64,000 nt of DNA from Ochotona curzoniae (taxonomy: Eukaryota > Chordata > Mammalia > Lagomorpha > Ochotonidae). A model generated the notes under the pieces. The model did not search any database. It worked only from the letters and a program-made list of their open reading frames with translations, and was not told the DNA's origin. Shown here in pieces: positions 1 to 12,400 of the stretch. Both the position numbers and the translations under genes were made by a program. The first letter of the stretch is position 1, and the number at the start of each line of letters is the position of its first letter. The stretch is from positions 372,001 through 436,000 of the forward strand of contig NW_024466399.1 of NCBI RefSeq assembly GCF_017591425.1. The letters run 5' to 3'.

Positions 1-130
1 CGCCCCACGGGAGAGACTCAAACTGAATCCTGGGGCCCCTGGCTTTGACGTGGCTCAGCCCGAGATGGGGCGGGTATTTGGGGAGTGAACCAAGTCATGA
101 AAGGTCTCACTGCCTTTCAAATTAAATAAA
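1..130 (+). mobile_element. Old SINE, 3' part
   Basis: Diverged ggggagtgaaccaa...ctgcctttcaaattaaataaa tail, cut by the window start. Confidence 0.6.
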
Positions 131-223
131 AGATACACGCTAAAAGAATCTTTGTAAATGTGAGAGACAGAAGTAGAGAGTTCTCTCTCAGCTGCCCACT
201 AAGGTGGTGCTCATCCAGAGCCT

Positions 224-690
224 GGAGGCAGGAACCTGGAGCCAGGAGCCTGGAGGTAGGAGCTGGGAGCCTGGAGGCAGGAGCCGGGAGCCTGGAGGCA
301 GGAGCCTGGAGCCAGAAGCCTAAAACCAGGAGCCTGGAGCCAGGAGCCTGGAGGCAGGAACCAGGAGCCAAGAGCCTGGAGCCAGGAGCCTGGAGGCAGG
401 AACCTGGAGCCGGGAGCCTGGAGCCAGAAGCCTGAAACCAGGAGCCTGGAGCCTGGAGCCTGGAGCCAGGAGCCAAGAGCCAGGAGCCAGGAGCTGGGAG
501 GCAGGAACCAGGAGCCAGGAGCCAGGAGCCTGGAGCCAGAAGCCTGAAATCAGGAGCCTGGAGCATGGAGCCTGGAGCCTGGAGCCAGGAGCTGGGAGCC
601 AGGAGCTGGGAGCCAGGAACCAGGAGCCAGGAACCTGGAGCCAGGAGCCGGGAGGCAGGAGGCAGGAGCCAGGAGCCTGGAGCCTGGAGC
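224..690. repeat. Short-period minisatellite (gagcctg / gagccag units) inside an old SINE
   Basis: About 465 bp of 6-7-bp units (gagccag, gagcctg, gaggcag, gaaccag). They combine into higher-order 13-14-bp and longer repeats punctuated by agaagcctgaaa variants near 310, 425 and 540. Both flanks are SINE-like: the left has agagacagaag and ctgcccact; the right has gtctcccatgtg and ggcaatgggaattgaaccc. The array therefore grew from the ccaggagccaggagcc stretch normal to the lagomorph SINE. Confidence 0.9.
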
Positions 691-1019
691 CTAGTCTCCC
701 ATGTGACTGTCAGGAAAACAATTGCTTGAGCCACCATCACTGTTCCCAGGAGCTGGCAATGGGAATTGAACCCAAGCACTCTGGTTGGGAATCATAGATA
801 AGCACTCATCACCTTCCCCCAACTACCAAATGTTGATCCTTGAAAATTTGATACACATTGGAGACATTTTCATTTTCACTTCTTTCTTAAATGAAAGGGA
901 ATGTGTCTCATATTCTTAAGAGCCTATGTATCACTTTCTCTTTTTTAAGATAGTAATTATCTTAAAATTATCTTAATTGTAATATAATCACAATTATTGT
1001 AATTATAACAATCATCTAA

Positions 1020-1320
1020 TTAGATTTATTTGTTTAATTGAAAGGCAAAGTTACAGAAGAAGCAGAAGGCCAGAGAGGTCATTCATTTGCTGATGAACTC
1101 CACAAGTGGCTGCCAATTCAGGGGGCAAGTCAGACAGAGTCAGGAGCTCAGAACTCCAACACGGTGACAGGACCCAAGCACTAGGGGCTGTCGTATGCTG
1201 CACTCCCAGGCATATTAGCAGGGTACTGGATTGGAGGTGGAGCAGCTGGGACTTACACCAGAGCCCCTATGGGATGGGAGAGTTGCAGACAGCACCTTAG
1301 CCTACTGTACCACAAACCAC
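1020..1320 (-). mobile_element. Old SINE
   Basis: It runs from ttatttgtttaattgaaaggcaaag to ccttagcctactgtaccac; an ancient lagomorph tRNA-SINE. Confidence 0.65.
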
Positions 1321-1498
1321 TCCAATTAAAAAAAAAAAAGTCCTTTTCTGTATATTCTCTGTTCATGTCATTATCTTCCTTTAAAATTGAGATACTAGTC
1401 ATCTCCTTGTTTGCTGCAATGATGGACTTAATATATGGAGTTGATAATTGTACACATGGACTAATGAGTGATGGTCAATAGCCAAAGTTTACAGATAT

Positions 1499-1804
1499 TT
1501 TTTCAGATTTATTATTATTTTTTTAATCAGAAAGTCAGAAGGAGAGACAGAGAGAAGAATCTTCTGTCTGCTAGTTCACTCCCCAAGAGGCTGCAACAGC
1601 TAGAGCTGAGCTGATGTGCAGTCAGTCAGAAGCCAGGAGCTTCTTCTGGGTATCTCATACAGGTGCAGGGTCCCAAAACTTTGGGCCATTCTCTACTGCT
1701 TTCCCAGGCCCAAAACAGAGAGCCAGGATACAAACTGACACCCGTGTGGGATCCTGGAACATGCAAGGCAAGACCTTGAGCCACTAGGCTACCAAGGTAG
1801 GGAC
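1499..1804 (-). mobile_element. C-SINE
   Basis: Full-length body with ttcactccccaag, gctttcccaggcc and ccactaggctacc. It abuts block A. Confidence 0.85.
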
Positions 1805-1816
1805 CAGCATCAGACT

Positions 1817-2480
1817 TTTTTTTTTTTTTTTTTTGATGATGATGTTTACATAGTTGATCAGGGTGGGAAGGGTCAAGCATCAGGGCAAAGAGGGTGAGAC
1901 CATTGTTTACACATTTTTTTTCTCCTCCATGTACCTGATGGGGATATAAAAGGAGAGAAGCCACACCCAGCCTCCCAACCTCCTCAGCACCCGGAGATGG
2001 GGAACAGCCACCCACCTGATGTCATCCCAGGGTCCTCTTGGTAGAGAGCATTTTCGGAGAGTGGTTCCGATAGTTCTGAGATGCTGTTGATAGAGTTGTT
2101 CCAAAGATGAGGAAATCCTTCCAAGGTCAGCTGGCTGCCGTAATCCCCATTCACCCAGAAACTTGCTGTCAAGCTTCACTGGGGTAGTTGATCAGTTTGT
2201 TCTGACTTGCTTTATCTGCAGACCATTGGGTGCTGCGGCCAAGCCCAACCCTGCCCACCACAGGCTCGGCCCTTAGGGACCACAGGGTGCCTGCAGCCCT
2301 GCCAGTCAATAACCCTCACTGACTCAGCACCCCAGCTCTAGTTCCGGTGCCTGCCGGCATGTGCAGTGGACCGATCCGGTCTATCCCATTCAGATCTCAT
2401 TGGCCATTGACGCATAACTCAACCAATCCGCTCCATCCTAGTGTCAGAGAGAGGCATAAGGGAGGACGGTTTGAGACAGA
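1817..2480 (-). repeat. Unnamed lagomorph repeat family, block A (truncated)
   Basis: It begins with poly(T), then gatgtttacatagttgatcagggtgg, a ccacacccagcctccca module and a gatagttctgagatgctg module. A short piece of GC-rich tandem region follows (cattgggtgctgcggcc...). The poly(T) start implies a retroposed element read on the minus strand. Confidence 0.6.
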
Positions 2481-2799
2481 ATGTAATTTACATATCAGCA
2501 ACTAGAGGGAGTTGACTTGAGCCTATGAGGGTTCCCACCCCTCCACCTGAAGCAGCTATGCCTGAGGTTTAGGGAATTTCCGGCCTGTGAATTTCCATAT
2601 CAACTGATCGCACAGGTTCTCCGCAGGATCGCAGCTACAGCCCTACACCTGCAAAGCTTCCCCACGTCCTCTCTCGTCTTCCTACGTCTCCTTATTTGTT
2701 TTAGAAAAGTTTGCCATGGAAAAACGAGTCCCTTATGAGTTATGAAAATAGTTCCCAATTCCCATGTGTATTTTAATAGTTTCCTCTTCTCACACAGAT

Positions 2800-3322
2800 C
2801 TTCCTAATATTTATTTTATTTGAGGGACAGAACAAGAGAGAGAAAAAGAATGCTCCAACCCCTGGTTCGCTTTCTAAAAGGCCACCACAGTAGGTCTGGA
2901 CCAGAGCAAAGTCAGGAGCCAAGGGGTCTCCCACGCAGGCGGCAGAGGCCTGAGTTTGGGACCATTTTTTGATGCTTTCCAAAGCAGAGAACCAGATCAG
3001 AAACAGAGTGGCCAGGAGTCTTCCGAGCACTCTTGATATGGCGTGTTGTCGCAAGCTGCATTTAATCCCCCTGGCCACAGTGCTGTGCCCGGTCATTGGA
3101 TATGTTATGCAACTAAGACTTTATTTTGTTTCGCATTTTTTGTTGTTGTTGTTGTTGTTATCCTGCTTAGAATTGGGACCCAGCACCCACTGGAGGACCC
3201 AAAAAACTCTAGGCTCCTGGCTTTGTCTAGCCCAGCCCTGGTCACCACAGCCATTTGAGGAATGAATCATCAGACGGAAGGTTCTCGCTTTCTCTATAAT
3301 TCTTTCAAGTAAATACATTTTT
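2800..3322. mobile_element. Two old SINE fragments in opposite orientation
   Basis: Minus-strand piece 2800-3060 (ttattttatttgagggacag...) and plus-strand piece 3165-3322 ending gaatgaatcatcagacggaagg...aagtaaata. Confidence 0.55.
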
Positions 3323-3745
3323 TAAGATTTTTATTTTTCTTAGAAAGTCAAATTTACAGAGAGAGGAGGACAGACAGAGAGAAAGGCCTTGCATCTGCTG
3401 GTTCACTCCCCAAGTAGCCTCAACGGCTGGGATAAAAACTGGCGTCTGTATGGGATCCTGCTACATGCAAGGTGAGGACTTTAGCCACGAGGCTACCGCA
3501 CTGGGCCCACGATGTTACATTTTTAAATGGTTCGTTTTACCATGGACCAGAGAGACCTTAATTGCATATTATCTCACCTGACTCCTCTCTGGTAAACACT
3601 TGCTCCATCCTCTGCTGCTTTCCCAGGCCATTAGCAGGGAGCAGGATTGAAGTGGCTCAGCCAGGACCCAAACCGGTGCCCATATGGAATGCAAGTGCTC
3701 CAAGGCAGAAGCTTAGTCTGATATACCAGTTCACCGGCCCTGAAA
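3318..3745 (-). mobile_element. Internally deleted C-SINE (3318-3510) and a second SINE fragment (3560-3745)
   Basis: The first jumps from ctcaacggctgg to the ggcgtctgtatgggatcc head. The second keeps gctgctttcccaggcc and gcccatatggaatgc. Confidence 0.65.
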
Positions 3746-3934
3746 CTACTCCTTGGAAAAATTCTTTTTTTTTTTTAAATTGAATTTGAAATGCAGAAAG
3801 ACCATCTCCCAACCTCTGGATTATAACCTAAATGAATGCAATAGCTGGGCTGGGCCAGACCAATGCCTGGTGCTCCCTTCATCCAGGACTCCCTTGGGGT
3901 GACAAGGACCTGGGTGCTGGAGGACCCATCTGTG

Positions 3935-4330
3935 GGTTCTCAGCACTGTGGGGAATTCGACATAAAACACGGCAGCAACCTCATTTCTTGTCTCAAAGCA
4001 AAGACAGCTCTAGTATGCAAGGCAGGATTTATTTAGGAAAGAAGGAAAGAAAAGCTCAAGGGGTTTTTTCCTCGGCTTAATATAGAAATAGGAAGCCAGA
4101 ACTGGTTGCAGACAGAGAAGTTTGACTGGTGAAGGGACCAGGTACATGGAAAGAAGAGGGAAGAGGAACGCGCCCCCTGAGAGAAAGACAGCCAGGAGCT
4201 GGGGTGTCCCTGGCGAGGAGAGAGGGAGAGACACACCAGGGGGTGAGGAAGGGTCTTGGAGTTTTAAGGGTTCCTGACCCCTCTCAATTGGCTGGGAACC
4301 TAGAGGTAAAAGGTTCCCCATTGGTGGTCT
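3935..4330 (-). mobile_element. Possible LTR fragment in a PARP4 intron
   Basis: On the minus strand it carries AAATAAATCCTGCC followed by ttgcatactagagctgtctttgctttgagac, an LTR-like poly(A)/U5 arrangement. The boundaries are vague. Confidence 0.35.
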
Positions 4331-4332
4331 CT

Positions 4333-4588
4333 CTTTTTTTTTTTAAGATTTATTTATTTTTATTACAAAGTCAGATATACAGAGAGGAGGAGAGACAGAG
4401 AGGAAGATCTTCAGTCCAATGATTCACTCCCCAAGTGAGCACAACGGCCAGTGCTGCGCCAATCCAAAGCCAGGAGCCTAGAGCCTCTTCCAGGTCTCCC
4501 ACACGGGTGCACATGGGTTGGAAGCGGAGCAAGGCTCCAACCCAGGCTTCTCAGGCAGCATTTTAACCACTGGGCCCAGTGCTTGTCC
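4333..4588 (-). mobile_element. C-SINE, shortened
   Basis: Poly(T), ttattacaaagtcagatatacagag, ending ccactgggcccagtgc, with an internal deletion across the cccaggcc region. Confidence 0.85.
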
Positions 4589-5213
4589 CTACTTGTCTTT
4601 TGAAAACAGCTCTTGTAGCTAAAATCTGAGGCTAATTATTTCCACACTGTCTCAAAGACCTGTTGTCAGTATCAAACTGGATTTAGCTTGGATGTTCTTT
4701 TCCCAGGAACATTCTTTCCATTTGGATTCAGGCAATATTAGCAACAGCATCCTCATCCCATTTTGGCTTTACGTGTTTCTCATACTCTGGTGCAAAAATA
4801 TTCATTTGTTTTCAATCTTCGGAAGTTTCCTTTCCTTTCCTTTCTTATTAATATTTCCAGAAAACGGAGGAAAAGACTGGCAGTGTGTATTTTGATTAGC
4901 TCATTTTCAGACTCATATACACACTGTGATTCTATTCAATGCAACCTCTGGGTTGGGTCACCTCTGTCCTCACTTTCTCCCTGTGAAGTGGGGGTGTACC
5001 CGGCTCTGAGGGGAGACCATAGCCCGGTCTCTGGAGGTGATGGCTGCTGGCACTTCCTTGCAGGGCTCAGCAGCCTTCTCTGCCTCGTGTTGGATGCAGA
5101 AGCTCTCGGGTGCTTTTCTCAGCGCTCCTGTCCTCGCATGCACGTGACGATTCTGGGACTGAGCCCTCTCTTGGGAGGAGTGTTGATCTTCTTTATGTTG
5201 TTTTTATCTGCAG

Positions 5214-6485
5214 GATCTTTCTTCAGCATCCCCTGCAGAGGACGCAGTGCAGGTAGAATATTCTGCTCTGTTTGATGTTGATGACGGTCTCACACTCGGT
5301 GCATGTCGCTATGAACGTCCCGCATTCGATGAATGTCGCTCTTATCTTTGCACACTCGAAGAATGTGAAGAAATGGAAATGCCATTGGGTTTAGGACATA
5401 CGATTTTTGCTACTGAAGAGGACAGTGTGACGTATTTCGGAGAAGCCACGCCACCACCAAAAGTGATTGCCAATAGCTTTCCTCTGTCTGCCGATGCCGG
5501 AGCCGCCGTCTCCCTCACCTGCCCTCCTCCACCCCGTAGCCCAGCACCCATCCGTCCTCCCCCACCACTACCTGGGGGCATTCCTTTCTCTGCTTCTCTC
5601 ACCTTCCTTACTCCATCCCTTAGCCCAGCACCCATCTCTCCTCCTGCACCACTACGTGAGGTCATTCCTTCCTCTGCTGCTCTCATCGCCCCTCGTCGTC
5701 TGTCCCGTAGCCCAGCACCCATCCCTCCTCCCCCACCACTATCTGAGGTCATTCCTCCCTCTGCTTTTCCCACCTTCCCTCCTCGACCCCCTAGCCCAGC
5801 TTTCATGCCGCTTTCCCCAGCACTACCTGGGGCCTTTAGTTCTTGTGCTTCCTGCCAAACAAAATTAAGCCTTGCTAGCAACGACCAAGAGATGGGGTCT
5901 CATCCCAGCCAGTTGCCCCAGGTCCTCACAGCAGGGACCTCTTGGGACACGCTTGGGGCTGAATTCTCAGCTCTACCTGCACCCCAGCCAGGGCTAAGCT
6001 TTAGCTCCGTTGGTGTCCTTTGTCAGAAGGCTCCCTCCCCGTCTCCTCCCAGATCCTCTACCACTGGTCCCAGCATAGCCTACCAATCCCATGATTCCAC
6101 GGCTAATGTGAAGTTGAGTTCAAGAAGCTTCTTTCAAAGGCAACCTCTCAGGGATACCCTTGGCAATGCTCCTGCCAGATTAAAGTCAGCTAAAGTCAGA
6201 TTAGGTTCTGCTGTGCAATTCAAACGCGGTGCTCTCTTGAGTTTTGAGGATTCTGTCGAAGTAGATGGTTCCCAGCAAAGTGATCAGCTTCCAAGCGAGA
6301 TGTTAATGCAGCCAGATTCAGCTGTCAAAGACAGTAACTTGCCAATGGCTCCATACAGTGCAATCAAAGGAAGCAAAAGGAAAACCCAGCCCTTTAAGGC
6401 CGCAGGAGGAGGGCAGGCCGTGGACAGTCATCAGAGCTGGATGGGTGCTGTGACCTGCAGGAAGCTCTTCAGTCTACAAACCAAG
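5214..6485 (+). CDS. PARP4: PARP4 fourth-last coding exon (proline-rich)
   Basis: A 1,272-nt exon, phase 0 at both ends, 424 codons. The acceptor is ttttatctgcag and the donor AAG|gtaccc. It opens with DLSSASPAEDAVQVEYSALFDVDDG. Next comes a cysteine/arginine-bearing stretch with three imperfect CA(C/T)TCG...GAATGT units (about 5292-5372), then a proline-rich tract containing four in-frame 28/29-residue repeats (5538-5836). It ends in a basic, serine-rich part and RKLFSLQTK. The reading frame stays open past the donor to 6596, but PARP4 continues with DGFWKLTPELG from the next exon, so the splice is preferred. Cryptic AGs just inside the exon leave a small doubt about its exact 5' edge. Confidence 0.85.
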
Positions 6486-9400
6486 GTACCCGTCTGCCCT
6501 GTAAATGCATGGTCTCTTTGTCCCTTGGCTGAAACGTGCCCGCCGCTCACCTTAGCTGGTCATCGGAACTGTCGGTGCCAGTCAGTACTAAAATAAGGGA
6601 CGCATGCCAGGCGGTGAGGCACACTGCAGTCTTCCTCAAGAGAATTTTCCTCCCCACAAATGCCAAAACCCAAAGCAGCTAGCTGATAGAAGCGATGTGT
6701 TTGACACTGAGTGGCACTTGCCCCTTAGGCATTGAACCAGCTCCTTGTTTTGGTGCATTGTAATATTCCTCAGCCGACAGCGGCCCTGAACAGGTCACAA
6801 GGAATAACCTTCACATCGTAGCTGCTAAAATTGATGGAACTGCAATTCGTATGCAATTCCTGGTGGGAAGTAAAACCTGCATGCTGAAAGGCTTCTCTGG
6901 GCATGTTTTCCCAAGCGATTTGGGAATAGAGCTTCTATTCCCCCCGTAACAACGATGTCCTAGAGCTTATCATTCCATTGTCTAAGAAACATCCATCTTG
7001 CCCTTGTAACTGCCCTGGTGGAACTTGGTTTAATGAAGTAGAAGGGACTGTGCTGAGCCCAAGAATGTAAGGATGAGTCCTGGGTTCCCAGCCCCAGCAC
7101 TCCGTGGTGACCTGAGCCTGTCTCCTCTTCCACATGATGGGGAGAAGGGTTTACAGGTTAAGGCAGGAAGGTCCTAACTGCCCAGCTGTCCTGTGCGAGC
7201 CTGGAGAGGAAAGCCACAGAGCAGCTGTGCCCCTGGCAGAGAGGGCGGGCCCTGCCACCAAGCTGCCGGGACCTCAGGCCTGCTTCAACCACCTGTGCTG
7301 TGTGACCAAGTCGCTCCTCCTCTCGCTGTCTCTCTGTCCTCGTCGGCAGATGTCACTGCTCCCTGTGTTAGTTCCCGCAGAGCCTAGGGGCTGTCCCCTT
7401 CAAAGTTAGGATCTGGGCCATGTCCAGATGCTGCATTCTCACATGCCCTGCACAACGTAGGCAAGGCGGGCACAGGGAAGGTGGAAGAGCAGCTTTAATG
7501 TAACTCCTTGGTATTTGGAGAGAAAAAAAGCTCTTCATCAGATTTCAGACTACCTAATGTTGAACCAAATGAATCAAGCAGGTGACCAGAGTATGTCATT
7601 AACAGTACTGCTTCATGCACTTAAAAACTCAGGCAGCAGGCTTTATTATGTCCAGTGCTAAAAAACCAGGAGGAAATTTCTAGAAGCGACAGATAAATTC
7701 ACGCTATTGGTTGCAGTCATGGGGTGGTTCACAGCCATAAACATGTCCAAACACAACAGGTTTATATGTCAGTCATACCTCAGAAAAGAAGCTTTTAAAA
7801 GAAGAAATTATGCCATTTAGAAGTTTGAAAAACCTTGTGAGAGATTTAGAATGTTTCTAGACTTGTACATGTAGCCGCTTAGCATCTTGTGACACTGGGA
7901 TTCCAGACTCTAGTGCTGTTGTACGGGGGCTTGGATACCTAGGTACTAAAACATTTACAAAGCTCGTAATGACTGAAATTCAGATAAATGGAAGCTTGTG
8001 TACCACTTCACCCCTTTTGTCACAACATTTCCGTGATGGAACTTCATTTTGTTTCTTAATTTCTTAGGATGGCTTCTGGAAACTTACACCCGAGCTAGGA
8101 GTTATGCTAAACGTTAAAGTGAATGCCTTATGCGGCTTCCTTGAGCAAAAAGGCATTGGCTCATTAGGTAAGTCTCATTTTTTTCCATTCACTGACGTTA
8201 AAATAGTCGTTGCATCTTCCATTCACTCATGGGTATGTTCCTAAAAACTAGTGAATTAACAGAGCAATTAAAAATGTTGTATACGAGTGGGATTATATTT
8301 GTTAAATATCAATGGAGACAGGAGATTAGTTGCCAGTCGTATGTTCCCCAGTAATTCTGGTGTCATACACGTCAGATTGCTGCCACGAGCAGTGCTAACT
8401 GCTGTAAAAACAGCACACAAGGCTTAGTAACTCCATGCCATCCAACGTCACCTGCCGGATCAGTTACTGGTCAGCAGGGAGGTTCCTCGTGTAGAACCCA
8501 GGCTGCTTCCACACTGTGGTTCTGCCACACACATCATGTGGCTTGCAAGTTCACCTGGCGAAAGCAACCAAGAAAGAAGATTTCATTCGCATCATCCGCA
8601 GACTAGACAACAGGAAGCAAACGTGGCAAGAACCAGTCACGGGCCCTACCAAGAGAGGAAGAGGAGAAGAAATTAATTCACTTTCTCCAGTTTTGTACTC
8701 AGGAAGAGAGAAGAACTTTTTTTTTTTAAAGATTTATTTTATTTTTATTGGAAAGGCAGATATACAGAGAGGAGAGACAGGAAGATCTTCCGTCCGATGA
8801 TTCACTCCCCAAGTGACCGCAACGGCCAGTGCTGCGCCAATCCAAAACCAGGAGCCTCCTCTGGGTCTCCCACGCGGGTGCAGGGTCCCAAAGCTTTGGG
8901 CCGTCCTCGACTGCTTTCCCAGGCCACAGGCAGGGAGCTGGAAGGGAAGCAGGGCTGCTGGGATTAGAACCGGCGCCCATATGGGATCCCTGGCGTGCAA
9001 GGCAAGGACCTTAACCACTGCACCATCGCGCCGGGCCCGAGAGAAGAGCTTTGATAAGCATAGATCTGGCCTCTGCTGGAACAGTTCTGTGTGTCAGGAC
9101 CACAGAGGGGTGGAATGAGGAAATCCTGGGCATCTTAAGCCAGCCCGTGGTAGAGCTGATCTTGTGGTGTGAGAGGTTAACCCTCCAGCTGCAACACTGG
9201 AATTCCATATTGGGGCCAGTTAAGCCTTGGCTGTTCCTCTTGCAATGCAGTTCCCTGCTGATGCACCTGAGAAATCAGTGGAGGACCAGCCAGTGCTTGA
9301 GCCCCTGCATCCTCCTGGCCCACTGCCTGAATGCCTGCCACAGCCTGGGCCCAGCCATGCCAAAGCCACGCAGCCTGGTACTCAGTCTGTCTCCCACGTG

Positions 9401-12400
9401 GGTGGAACCCAAGTACTTGAGTTACCACCTGCAGCCTGCCGGGTGAGCAACAACAGGAAGTTGGGAGCAGAGGCAAAGCTCTGACGTGGGGTGGGAGCAG
9501 CCTAACCGCTGTGTCAAATCCCTACCTCAAGACTGAGTTTTTCAAAAGTAGGCATCGTGACATAATGATTCAGTGTTCACGAAGGAGGGGGGAGCAGCAG
9601 TATCTACCTGCACGTTGCTTCTGAAAGGTCAGGATGCTCAGATCCCCAGGTGAGTTAGCAGGTGCCTAGACTTTCTGACCTGCCTTGGGCTAACAGGAAT
9701 GATGGCAGCTGGCGCGAGGAGAGGGTGCTGATTTGAACAGCGATGGAAGAACATATTACCTCTCTGCAAATAACAGCTATGAACTACAGACAAAACACTT
9801 AAAGCCCACTCGTTGAGATGCAGCCAGAAGCAGGCAGGAACCGGGAGGGGACTCAGTGCTAAAGGGGAAGGAAGTGAAGTAGGCTGGTTGCACACGACCC
9901 AGCCCTCGCCCGGCCCGTGAGACCGTCTCACGAGGCACCTGGGCTACAGCCTGCATGGCACGAGGATGGAGGGTCAGAGGTCAAGCTGGGAAGTTAGTAA
10001 GTGTGAAAACCCTGAAAAGAGGAGGGTGTCAGCGTCCAATGGTTAAGCTAACCATGTGGGACAGAGTACGAAGCATCCAGCTCCTCTCACATTGAGCTCT
10101 CTGCCAGTGCAGCTGGCAACAAAAAATGGCCCCAAGTACTTGGGTTTCTGTGACCCACCTGGGAGACCCAGATGGAGTGTCCAGCTCCTGGTTTCAGCCT
10201 GGCCCAGCCCTGGCTTTTGTGAGCATTTGGGAAGTAAGCCAGCAGATGGAAGAGCTCCTCTCTGTTTTTTCTCATGCTGCCTTTTGCTGGGGTCCGTGCA
10301 GTGGGTGTGGAAGACACAAGGGTGTGAAGAGAACAGCTCCCCTGTGTGGCAAGGCCCGGGGGAGCTTCCAGCTGTTAGGCAAGGCCCAGCAGAAGTCTCT
10401 CCGACCACCTTGATGCTGTTTCACCCCCTGGCTGCATGGACACTCAAGCACCCCACTAAGAATTCTGTATTCTGTTGAGACATTGTTGTTTGCCCCTGTG
10501 AGACAGTTTTTGCAGGTTTTTGCAACCGATGTGAGCTTAAGAGTTAATGTCGCTGGGGCCCGGCGCGGTGGCGCAAGTGGTTAAGTCCTCGCCTTGCACG
10601 CCCGGGATCCCATACGGGCGCCGGTTCTAATCCCGGCAGCCCCGCTTCCCTTCCAGCTCCCTGCCTGTGGCCTGGGAAAGCAGCAGAGGACGGCCCAAAG
10701 CTTTGGGAACCTGCACCCGCGTGGGAGACCCGGAAGAGGCTCCTGGCTTCGGATCGGCATAGTATCGACCCGTTGCGGCTCACTTGGGGAGTGAATCATC
10801 GGATGGAAGATCTTCCTCTCTGTATCTCCTCTCTGTATATCCACCTTTCCAATAAAAAATAATAAAAATAAATCTTTAAAAAAAAAAAGAGTTAATGTCG
10901 CTGATAATGTCTTGGTGAGTGGGCCTTTGACAGTTTACACACAGAAGCACAATTAAGCCCATGCCATTTCTGGACACCTTATTGTGTGCTAACTATTGCC
11001 TCAGAACCTGGCCCAGACACACAGCACACCATCTGGGAAGGGGCTTGATATATATGTCTTAAATACTAATGCAACTGATGGGAGTGAGAGCTGAAACTGC
11101 TATGGCAATAAATATAGTTATTGTTATCTCAAAGGCTAGCTTGTCTTTGCAATTTTTAGGAGTGTAGGAAATATAATTGTTTTAGCTGCTTTTATAATTT
11201 TTAGCTAGAGGAATTAAGGATGCTTTTATTAAAGAAAAATGCTTCTGATTATTGCTTTATTGTTTATGAGGTTGTAGGAGTCTATAGTTGTAGGGGGATT
11301 TAACATTTGAAGTTTCTGTTTTAGATTTTAGGTTTTTCCCTTGTAACCTATTTTCCCATTAAATGATGGATAAATTGTAGAAGTAGAAATGTGGCAGGAA
11401 TGCACTACTGATTAGCAGGTAATCGCATGTCCTTGGCCTTGGAGTCCTGGCTGTTACTCCCTGGCTACTACTGAAGAATGAATAATGGCTTGCTTTGAAG
11501 AATATGAATACAGTATTTTGCAGAATTATCTTTAGGGGCACCTGCTTAGCCCTGAAGTACAGACGGAATGATCAAATGTCTGTACATGCCCCCTTAGTCT
11601 TGAATTAAAAAATAGAACAATTAGTTGCTTGTGCAGAAGCTTGAGAGGGGTTTTGAGTAAATAAAAAGGACAGTTTTTTCTTGAGCGGTGGTGAGAATGC
11701 ACCAAGTGTCTGTGTCTGTGTCTTTCCTTATCGCCGACTCCACGCACCCTTCCGAGCTCCGAACTCGGCTGGAGCTGGACTCCGGCAGACTTTCAGATAA
11801 ATAAATCTGGAGGAAGAAAAAGCCGTAAAAGGAGAAGGCCATAGTGCAGGGGGCTCTGAGATGCACCTGAATCTACCCCCGCACTCCCTCAGCTCCTGGA
11901 CTGTCTCTGTCCTTAATGTGCACATTTGCAGGCTGTGATGGAAGGAAGCCGGAGAGAAAGAACAGCTGGGAAGGCCAGAGCTGGGCCTTCAAGTTACAGC
12001 AACCTAGACATGCTGTCCTGGACTTGTTTCTGCACTCTTGAAAAGATCATGAAGACCTTTTCTCTCCGAGAGAAAACTTCCAGCTGCTAGGTTACTCCCC
12101 AGGTGGCTGTAACAAGGCAGGACTAGGTTAGGCTGAAACCTGGAGCTGCGACTCAGTGCGCAGGTGTCCTGCATGGATGCAGAGACCCAAGTGCCTGCTG
12201 CCGATGGCAGTACTCCTTAATCAAGAACCACACCACACAAAACAAAAGAAACAAATGAACAGGAACTATACCACGGGACAAAAGGAAATGCCAAAATAGG
12301 TCTACCCTAATAAAACAAAAAGCTTCACACGGGACAAAAGTGGATGGCAAATCCAGGGTGTCTGGATGCTATATCATGCAATATACAATACAGAGTGGAA

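Noticed and set aside
160..779. Open frames on both strands through the minisatellite (91 and 220 codons)
   Set aside because: They are by-products of a stop-free short-period repeat; the composition is only the repeat translated.
5342..5881. Open frames opposite and alongside the PARP4 proline-rich exon
   Set aside because: Shadows of the real coding frame, which alone joins in phase to the conserved PARP4 tail.
10556..10620. tRNA gene-like A and B box sequence at SINE heads
   Set aside because: These are the tRNA-derived promoters of C-SINEs, not functional tRNA genes; no cloverleaf anticodon arm is preserved.
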